A DNA stretch of 64,000 nucleotides from Halopseudomonas pelagia (GTDB lineage: Bacteria > Pseudomonadota > Gammaproteobacteria > Pseudomonadales > Pseudomonadaceae): the NCBI RefSeq assembly GCF_009497895.1, contig NZ_CP033116.1, forward strand, positions 2,170,001-2,234,000, given 5' to 3'. Shown piece after piece: positions 56,506 to 64,000 of this stretch. The notes beneath the pieces were generated by a model that saw only the letters and a list, made by a program, of their open reading frames with translations, was not told the origin of the DNA and searched no databases. Position 1 is the stretch's first letter. Every line of letters starts with the position of its first letter. The translations under genes and the position numbers were made by a program.

Positions 56506-57420
56506 TCAGTTCATCCCTGAAGAGACGTTTGGTTCATTGATTGCCGTGGCAGCCGACGTCGGTTCCATAGCCGTATTCTGGGTCTGGGCAAACGGTTTCA
56601 ATGCAGCGTCGCGTTGCTCGGTGAGCATCCAGTTGAAAACCCCAAAAATGACGCCCAGACAGATCAGCGTGAACAGGGTGACCAGCCACAACGGCACGAT
56701 ACGGATCAGGCGCCGGCGATTTTCCGTGAGCCCCTGCCAGTGCGGAGAAATGTCCCTGGGCACGTCGCCGCGCAGCTGGCGGATCTGTCGATACAGGCTG
56801 TCGCGCAGCGCTTCCAGTTCCAGCGTGCCGCGCGGCAGCACCCGATATTTCCCTTCGAAGCCAAGCGACATGCAGATGTACATCAACTCCAGCATCGGCA
56901 GATGTTTGACCGGATCGCGTGACAGGCGCTCAAGCAACTGAAAGAACTTCTCCCCACCGAAGGTTTCATTGTGGAAACTGCTCAGCAGGCTCATCTGTGA
57001 CCATTCACTTTCGTTACCCCAGGGCGTGGTCACTACGGCCTCATCCAGCGCGGTGCAGAGCACATAACGTGCGGCCATTACCTGGCTGCTTTCGGCGCCG
57101 TCCTGCAGGGCGCGGTGTTCGAAGCGTTTAATCTCCGAAGAGAGGCGGTCTTTGAGCGCGAACAGGTCCTCACGCTCATAGCTCTGCTGCAGGCGTACCA
57201 TCTCCGAGAGCAATGCCGAGGCCACGGCGACCAGCGGGTTAATGCCCAGATTGAGTGTCTCCGCCGGTCGCAACCGTGCGGCATACACCATGCGCTCTTC
57301 GAGCTTGTCGAATTTTTGCGGTACCGCAGAGTCGGTCAGCGGGCTTTGCGCCGCCGAGGTGCCCTGGCGGTTGACGATGACCGTATGATCATCCTGGTGG
57401 TAATCCATTTCCCTGATCAT
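56506..57420 (-). CDS. tssL: T6SS membrane complex protein TssL (DotU)
   Basis: A 304-residue protein. The cytoplasmic DotU domain (about 50-235) has the family segments NPLVAVASALLSE, ALDEAVVTTPWGN and GGEKFFQLLERL. One transmembrane helix lies near the C-terminus (IVPLWLVTLFTLICLGVIFG, about 243-262). The short periplasmic tail carries no OmpA-like peptidoglycan-binding domain, so anchoring must come from another component. It partners TssM and contacts TssK. Met at 57408 (MDYHQDD) is an alternative start. Confidence 0.95.
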   Translation of the reverse strand: MIREMDYHQDDHTVIVNRQGTSAAQSPLTDSAVPQKFDKLEERMVYAARLRPAETLNLGINPLVAVASALLSEMVRLQQSYEREDLFALKDRLSSEIKRFEHRALQDGAESSQVMAARYVLCTALDEAVVTTPWGNESEWSQMSLLSSFHNETFGGEKFFQLLERLSRDPVKHLPMLELMYICMSLGFEGKYRVLPRGTLELEALRDSLYRQIRQLRGDVPRDISPHWQGLTENRRRLIRIVPLWLVTLFTLICLGVIFGVFNWMLTEQRDAALKPFAQTQNTAMEPTSAATAINEPNVSSGMN

Positions 57421-57425
57421 GACGG

Positions 57426-58757
57426 TCAGCTCCTGATAGCCCAGAATTTCAGCTCAAGCCCGGTGAACTCACCGGACACATGGAAGGCAAAGCCACCGGA
57501 GCGCTCCAGTTGCGAGAGCTCTTCGGAGCTAAGCTCCAATGCAAAATAGGTCTTGCCCGAATGGAACGGGATCTGCCGTGGCGCGACCGGTAGCGGCTTG
57601 ACCTTGATGCCCGGCAAATGCAGATTGACCAGTTGGCGGATGCGTTCGACCGGGCCGATTTTCAGATGCGACGGCAGGCGTTTACGCAGTTCTTCCGAGT
57701 CGCAATCGGCGCTGGCGGCGAGTACGAAGGAGGCGCTGCCGAGTAGGGTGTGGTCCTGCAGCGGCGATACCTGGATGCCGTACTGGCGTTGCTGCAACAC
57801 CAGTTCGACCGCGTGCTGTTCGAGCACCATCGAGAGTACCTGGCGTATCGCATCCATCAGCTTGCGAAAGCTCTGACCCAGATCGTTGTGTTGATAGCGG
57901 CTATCCAGACGTGGGCGCTTGGTCTCGCTGGCAAAGGTCGAAAGCTCGCCGAGCAACCCCAGCAACTCGCGGTACATCTGTTCGGGATGTACCTGCTCTA
58001 TGCCCTGGTAATGCCGCAGCACCGGCTCGTGCCGATTGATTAACTGCAGCATCATGAAGTCACCAACCTCGGCGCCGCCGACCTTACCAGTAGCGCGAAT
58101 GCGCTCGGCGAGAATGTCGCCGCGGTGCGTCAGCATGCTGATCACTTCCTTCATGCACGATTGCAGAAAGGGGCTGGCGTGAAAGTGCAGGTAGGCGGGC
58201 ACAAAATCCGGATCCAGGCCGACCGCGCCATCAGGGGTGGTATCGAGGATGTCGCAGATCTTCAGCTTCACATAGGCGTGGTCGTTATGCTGCTCGCCGA
58301 GCAACAGACGGAAGTCCGGCAAGCCGCAGCTGACCTGACTGCTGCTGCTGTCCCCGGCATTGGAATCGGCAACCTGGCTGTCAAAGGCGGTATAGCGCGC
58401 CAGTACGTCACGCTGTTCGGGGCGTCGGGTTTCCACATGGTTGCCAGTAACCAGGGGCAGAGCCAGGTATACCGGGCTATTGCTGGTATTGGCCGGTACA
58501 TCCATGGCCAGCGCTTCGCGCTCATTACCCAATTCGAAGAAACTGCCATCGGGTAGCAGGCCGCTGGCCTGGCTGATGACCAGCTTGCCCATATTCAGGA
58601 ACTGGGTATCAATCTCCAGGTTGAAAAAACCCCAGGCGTAATGGCTCATGCGCCTTGTACGGCTGGTCAACTGGTGATCCAGGTAGCGGTCGTTCTGCTG
58701 GAAGTGTTGCGGGCGCAGCAGCATGCCTTCTTGCCAGACGACTTTTTGGCTCATCAT
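57426..58757 (-). CDS. tssK: T6SS baseplate protein TssK
   Basis: A 443-residue baseplate subunit linking the tail to the TssJLM complex. The N-terminal signature VVWQEGMLLRPQHFQQND (about residues 5-22) is diagnostic of TssK/VasE, and the C-terminal segment with KTYFALELSSEEL and GLELKFWAIR forms the domain that binds TssL. It is encoded between tssJ and tssL with very short gaps (3 and 5 bp), consistent with one operon. Confidence 0.96.
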   Translation of the reverse strand: MMSQKVVWQEGMLLRPQHFQQNDRYLDHQLTSRTRRMSHYAWGFFNLEIDTQFLNMGKLVISQASGLLPDGSFFELGNEREALAMDVPANTSNSPVYLALPLVTGNHVETRRPEQRDVLARYTAFDSQVADSNAGDSSSSQVSCGLPDFRLLLGEQHNDHAYVKLKICDILDTTPDGAVGLDPDFVPAYLHFHASPFLQSCMKEVISMLTHRGDILAERIRATGKVGGAEVGDFMMLQLINRHEPVLRHYQGIEQVHPEQMYRELLGLLGELSTFASETKRPRLDSRYQHNDLGQSFRKLMDAIRQVLSMVLEQHAVELVLQQRQYGIQVSPLQDHTLLGSASFVLAASADCDSEELRKRLPSHLKIGPVERIRQLVNLHLPGIKVKPLPVAPRQIPFHSGKTYFALELSSEELSQLERSGGFAFHVSGEFTGLELKFWAIRS

Positions 58758-58760
58758 GGC

Positions 58761-59252
58761 TTAATCCTTGTCCTTGTCGTCGCTGTCCAGCTCGCGAATC
58801 CCTTCGGCATCCAGACGCAGCCTGATCTGGTTCAGGCCTTTTTCTTCTAGCGGAATAATGAAACGCCAGTTGGTATCGGGCAGATTGCGATAAGCGGCCA
58901 GCACGGCTACGTAGCGGCTGCCTTCCTGGACCGCCAGTTTCAGCTCGCGTTTCTCGCCGGGGCGCAGCTCCAGCTCTTCGATGGCGATCAGGTCCGGGGA
59001 CAGTGCTTCGCGCGGGCGCTGATAGAGAGTGAAAAAATCCGCGTTTTCGAAGGCGACCGGATGCTTGAGTTCCATCAGATGCAAGACGATGGGGGAAGGC
59101 CGATCGTTCAGATCAGGATTGAGCTGGCTGCTGCCTTCCAGCGTCAGATCCAGTTTGGTCAGGTCGGAATAGGGCGACACCGTTGAACAGCCGGTCAACA
59201 CAAACAGACTGGTGGCCAGGGCCAGAAGAATAGCTTTACACATGGTGGTCAT
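58761..59252 (-). CDS. tssJ: T6SS outer-membrane lipoprotein TssJ
   Basis: A 163-residue lipoprotein. The signal peptide ends in lipobox LTGC (about residues 19-22); the mature part has the beta-sandwich pattern of TssJ with SPIVLHLMELKHPVAFENADFF near 53-75 and a C-terminal acidic tail (DSDDKDKD). TssJ anchors TssM to the outer membrane. The start overlaps the fha stop codon by 4 bp (ATGA); Met4 could also be used. Confidence 0.94.
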   Translation of the reverse strand: MTTMCKAILLALATSLFVLTGCSTVSPYSDLTKLDLTLEGSSQLNPDLNDRPSPIVLHLMELKHPVAFENADFFTLYQRPREALSPDLIAIEELELRPGEKRELKLAVQEGSRYVAVLAAYRNLPDTNWRFIIPLEEKGLNQIRLRLDAEGIRELDSDDKDKD

Positions 59253-60448
59253 CCTTGATGATCGGTGTTGAGAGTGGCAATCAGGCGGATCTGCTCTTCA
59301 TAGGCGACAACGAAATCACGCGCATAAAGGCGCTGGCTCCAGTTGTCATCGCGTTGCAGCGCTTGATACAGGTGGGTGTAGGCGCGCCAGCGGCTGCCTG
59401 CGGTGTTCATCAGCGATTTGTTCTCGCGCTCGAAACGTAGCGTCAGTTGCTCTGGCGACAGGTGCTCAAGAATGCTTTTTACCGCCGCTCGGCTGGCGGC
59501 AATCAGCGCCACCTGATGCGCCTGCAGATCCCGGAACGAACGATTGATGGCCTGCTCGGCGGGCATCTCTGTCGCGGCGGGACGCAACAGGCTACCCATT
59601 GCCTGACGGCTTTCGCTGCTGAATTTCAACGGATTGCTGCTGACCTGTTCGACGCTGGTCACCGCCAGTTTCATCTCGGCTTTCAGCTCATTACGGTTGC
59701 GCAGGCTCTGTTGCAGGCTCCCGACGCTTTGCTTGAGCAGGCGCGCGGCCTTGAGTGCCAGCGCTTGGCGCTGCCCTTCATCCAGACCTTCCAGACTGAC
59801 GCCTAGCGCATCGCCGAAGCTCTGCCAGAACGGCTCAGGTTGCCCGGCAGGAGCGGCTGCCGGCTGGGGCGCGGGTGGTGCCGGGGCGGGGGCGGCGACC
59901 AATTCGGGCACCGTCAGATTCTCCATATTGATGGGGGCATAATCGGGCGCTTGCGCGGGTTCGGCATGCGCGCTTTGGCTGAACATCGCCAGGTCGTCAC
60001 CTGCGGCGTACATGGCCTCCTGTTGGTCCAGCGCGTTGAGCGGATCCAGATCAAGGAATGCATCGTCCGGGATGATGCTGCCGGCGTCCTGCGGGCGGCC
60101 CAGGTCTTCGCTGAAGACGGCGGGGTCCTGCATGACGCGGGCGCGGATCTCGAAGTCGCCGATCGCGTAGAGGGTGTTGTGTTCGATGCGCTGCGGTTGC
60201 CCCTTGGGCAGAGGCGTGTTGCCGGGTTTGAGCAGGATGCCGTTGCTGCTGGTATCGGTCAGAAAGAAGGCACCGTCCTCGAAGCTCACTTGCGCGTGCC
60301 GCCCGGACACTACGCGTTTGCGGTCGGGAATGACCCAGTCGCAATCCTCGGCGCGGCCGATAATGCCCCCCGCCTGGCGGAAGGTCTTGGTGACCGGCAT
60401 GCCGCTGATAAACTGCTCAGAGCCGACCATATCCAGAATCAGTTCCAT
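59249..60448 (-). CDS. fha: T6SS FHA-domain protein (Fha2/TagH-like)
   Basis: A 399-residue protein with an N-terminal forkhead-associated domain (about residues 20-105): GGIIGRAEDCDWVIPD, VSGRHAQVSF and DTSSNGILL supply the phosphothreonine-binding residues (Gly, Arg, Ser, His, Asn). A Pro/Ala-rich linker (about 185-210) leads to the C-terminal VasC-type domain (QLTLRFERENKSLMNTAGSRW). It should read phosphorylation set by the Stk1/Stp1 pair and promote assembly. It follows the small lipoprotein gene by 20 bp. Confidence 0.93.
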   Translation of the reverse strand: MELILDMVGSEQFISGMPVTKTFRQAGGIIGRAEDCDWVIPDRKRVVSGRHAQVSFEDGAFFLTDTSSNGILLKPGNTPLPKGQPQRIEHNTLYAIGDFEIRARVMQDPAVFSEDLGRPQDAGSIIPDDAFLDLDPLNALDQQEAMYAAGDDLAMFSQSAHAEPAQAPDYAPINMENLTVPELVAAPAPAPPAPQPAAAPAGQPEPFWQSFGDALGVSLEGLDEGQRQALALKAARLLKQSVGSLQQSLRNRNELKAEMKLAVTSVEQVSSNPLKFSSESRQAMGSLLRPAATEMPAEQAINRSFRDLQAHQVALIAASRAAVKSILEHLSPEQLTLRFERENKSLMNTAGSRWRAYTHLYQALQRDDNWSQRLYARDFVVAYEEQIRLIATLNTDHQG

Positions 60449-60468
60449 GATGCTGTTCTCCTTTGCGG

Positions 60469-60606
60469 CTACTCGCCGCGGTTTACCGTCTGCGGGTCAC
60501 CCAGGGGGCGGTAATCATCGTCGTTGAATTTATGGTTGCCCGAGCAGGCGCTCAGGCTGACGGCCAACAGGAGCAGGGCGACGGGCCAGTAGCGACGTGT
60601 GTTCAT
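60469..60606 (-). CDS. Small T6SS-cluster lipoprotein (OrfX-like, 45 aa)
   Basis: A 45-codon ORF: MNTRRYWPVALLLLAVSLSA, then Cys21 in lipobox LSAC, then SGNHKFNDDDYRPLGDPQTV. GAGGAAG lies upstream of the ATG. It lies between vasH/sfa and fha, exactly where P. aeruginosa H2-T6SS has the tiny orfX (PA1664). The signal peptide plus lipobox occupy half of it; the mature lipopeptide is only 25 residues. Its role is unknown. Confidence 0.8.
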   Translation of the reverse strand: MNTRRYWPVALLLLAVSLSACSGNHKFNDDDYRPLGDPQTVNRGE

Positions 60607-60689
60607 GTGTACTTCCTCGTTTTCGGGCGGCTTGATGCCGGTACTGTTTAAAAAAGGGATGGCGGTTAAAAAATCGGGTTTGCATGGGT

Positions 60690-62244
<1,555 letters not shown>

Positions 62245-62258
<14 letters not shown>

Positions 62259-64000
62259 AGATCACTGCTCCTTCGCGGTCGAGCGTGGCATGTGCGCGGT
62301 GCACTGGCTCGCCGCTGGCCATGGCTTCCAGCAGGCGATCAACTGCCAGCGGTTGCAGCTGCTGATCTATCAACCGGTCGATCAGCCGGGCACCGCTGTC
62401 GCTGCGAGCGCACCGCGCAGCGAAATGGTCAACCAATGCCGGGCAATGCGTGAAAGTCAGGTCACGACGCTGCAGACGTTCTCCGAAGCGCGCCAACTTC
62501 ATGTTGATCAGTTGCTGCAGTACGTCACCTGCAATCGGGTAGTAGGGTACGACTTGCATGCGGGCCAGTAGCGCGGGCTTGAAATGCTGACTCAGGCGCG
62601 GGCGGATCGCTTCTTCCAATTGTTCCGGATCCGGCCGTTGCGCGTCCTGGCAAAGGTGAGCTATCTGTTCGCTGGCCAGGTTCGAGGTCATCAGGATCAG
62701 CGTATTGCGGAAGTTGATTTCCCGGCCTTCGCCGTCATTGGCTACGCCCTTGTCGAATATCTGGTAAAAAATATTCATCACGTCAGCGTCGGCTTTCTCT
62801 ACTTCATCGAGCAGTATCACCGAATAAGGCTTCTGTCTGACGGCTTCGGTAAGCATGCCGCCCTCGCCATAGCCGACGTATCCGGGCGGCGCGCCGATCA
62901 GCCGCGATACCGTGTGCTTCTCCTGAAATTCGGACATGTTGATGGTGGTCAGAAAGCGCTCACCGCCATACAGCAGATCGGCCAGTGCCAGGGCAGTTTC
63001 GGTTTTGCCGACGCCACTGGGGCCGACCAGCAGGAATACGCCGACTGGGGCGTCAGCTCGGTTCAGGCCGGCGGCGCTGGCGCGCATCGCCCGATCCAGC
63101 GCTGCAACTGCCTGCTCCTGGCCGCGCACGCGCTGGCGCAGGTTATCGGCAAAGTGTGAGACGTTGGCATTGTGTTCGCGCGCGAGCTGCGACAACGGAA
63201 CCCCGGTCCAGTGGCTGATCACTTCGGCAATCAGTCGCGGGCAGACCTCGTGGCTAACCAGGCGCTCTTGCGTTTGCGCAGCGGACAGCTCTGCCTGGGT
63301 CTCGCGCAAGCTAGCTTCCAATTCTGCAATATCCTCCCCGGGCGTACTGTCATCAGCGCGTGCGCTAGCGCATTGCTGGCGTAGCTCCAGCAAACTCTCG
63401 GCGAGTGCTTTTTGTGCCAACCAGCGAGCTTCCATCGCTGAAACGCTGGCATGGTCTTCGTCGAGCGTACGTTGCAGGCCGGCAAGTTCATCAGCATTAA
63501 TGGCCAGCCCCGCCTGATGGTCGCGGGTGCCTGCCAGCAGTTGGCGTTGATTCTCTGCAATCCGGGTGCGCAACTTTTCCAATGCGTCAGGGGCGGCAGC
63601 GAGGCTGATCCGGACCCTGGCGCAGGCGGTGTCCAGCACATCAACAGCCTTGTCCGGTAACTGCCGGCCTGCCAGATAACGGGCAGACAGTTCGGCTGCC
63701 GCCACCACTGCGTCATCGCGCAAGTAGATGCCATGGCTTTTTTCATACACCGGCGCCAGGCCACGCAGGATGGTCACAGCTTCGCTGATGCTAGGTTCGT
63801 GCAACTGCACCGGCTGAAACCGTCGGGCCAGGGCCGGGTCTTTTTCAAAATACTGTTTGTATTCGCTCCAGGTAGTAGCGGCGATGGTGCGCAGCTCGCC
63901 GCGGGCGAGTGCCGGTTTGAGCAGGTTGGCCGCGTCGCCACTGCCGGCCTGACCGCCGGCACCGATCAGGGTATGGGCCTCATCGATAAACAGAATGATC
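62245..64000 (-). CDS. clpV: T6SS AAA+ ATPase ClpV (TssH), 5' part outside the window
   Basis: ClpV disassembles the contracted TssB/TssC sheath. The frame is open to the window end, so the N-terminal domain and first Walker A are missing here. Visible are Walker B of the first ATPase domain (ILFIDEAHTLIGAGG), the sensor segment TIAATTWSEYKQYFEKD, the coiled-coil middle domain (about 63,300-63,600), and the second ATPase domain with Walker A GPSGVGKTETALALA, Walker B SVILLDEVEKAD and GYVGYGEGG. Gene order clpV-vasH-orfX-fha is that of the H2-T6SS. Confidence 0.96.

Overview
The window looks like chromosomal DNA of a gamma-proteobacterium of the Pseudomonas / Halopseudomonas (P. pertucinogena group) type. 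The reasons are PhaG, a SagS-like hybrid kinase, an H2-type T6SS cluster, a nrdA-nrdB / rstA-rstB layout, and a long run (about 28.3-50.7 kb) whose gene order matches, as I remember it, the PA2830-PA2795 stretch of P. aeruginosa PAO1. No phage integrase, transposase or CRISPR array was seen.

Layout. 0-2.5 kb: an unrecognised partial ORF, an ADP-ribosylglycohydrolase-fold protein and a class I methyltransferase. 2.5-9.9 kb: class Ia ribonucleotide reductase (nrdA then nrdB, minus strand, separated by a 0.5-kb cluster of REP palindromes), with NrdR-type boxes in the region shared with a divergent rstA-rstB two-component system. 9.9-11.5 kb: a TetR-type regulator and an SDR oxidoreductase. 11.6-15.6 kb: the most striking locus, two tandem secreted polyester hydrolases of the P. 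mendocina cutinase type (GHSQG nucleophile elbow), each with its own terminator and with a shared upstream motif, followed by a large lipoprotein carboxylesterase. 15.9-27 kb: metR/metE, rlmM, an ABM protein, tusA, a DUF3080 lipoprotein, a MATE pump, epmC, phaG, pdxB and a 57-residue protein. 27-36.9 kb: an ATP-NAD kinase-like protein, htpX, alaA, msrB-gpx, sagS, a DUF815 ATPase, a GST and a membrane-anchored coiled-coil-like protein. 37.1-37.4 kb: tRNA-Glu and tRNA-Gly with a clear promoter and terminator. 37.5-50.6 kb: a PA2817-like protein, fadE, an MFS transporter, an ABC-2 exporter pair, queF, a DUF4404 protein, a thioesterase, mlaA, a PilZ protein, an RssB-like response regulator/PP2C phosphatase with its STAS partner, tal and dusA. 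51.2-64 kb: type VI secretion genes on the minus strand in the order clpV (cut by the window end), vasH/sfa, a 45-residue lipoprotein (orfX), fha, tssJ, tssK, tssL, tssM, stp1 and stk1. This is the order of the H2-T6SS of P. aeruginosa.

How it fits together. Most of the window is core metabolism and envelope maintenance. The accessory content is the polyesterase/carboxylesterase locus, suggesting extracellular breakdown of plant cutin or synthetic polyesters, and the T6SS, which carries its own sigma-54 activator and a Ser/Thr kinase-phosphatase pair. Functional statements come from motifs and remembered family sequences; no database search was possible.
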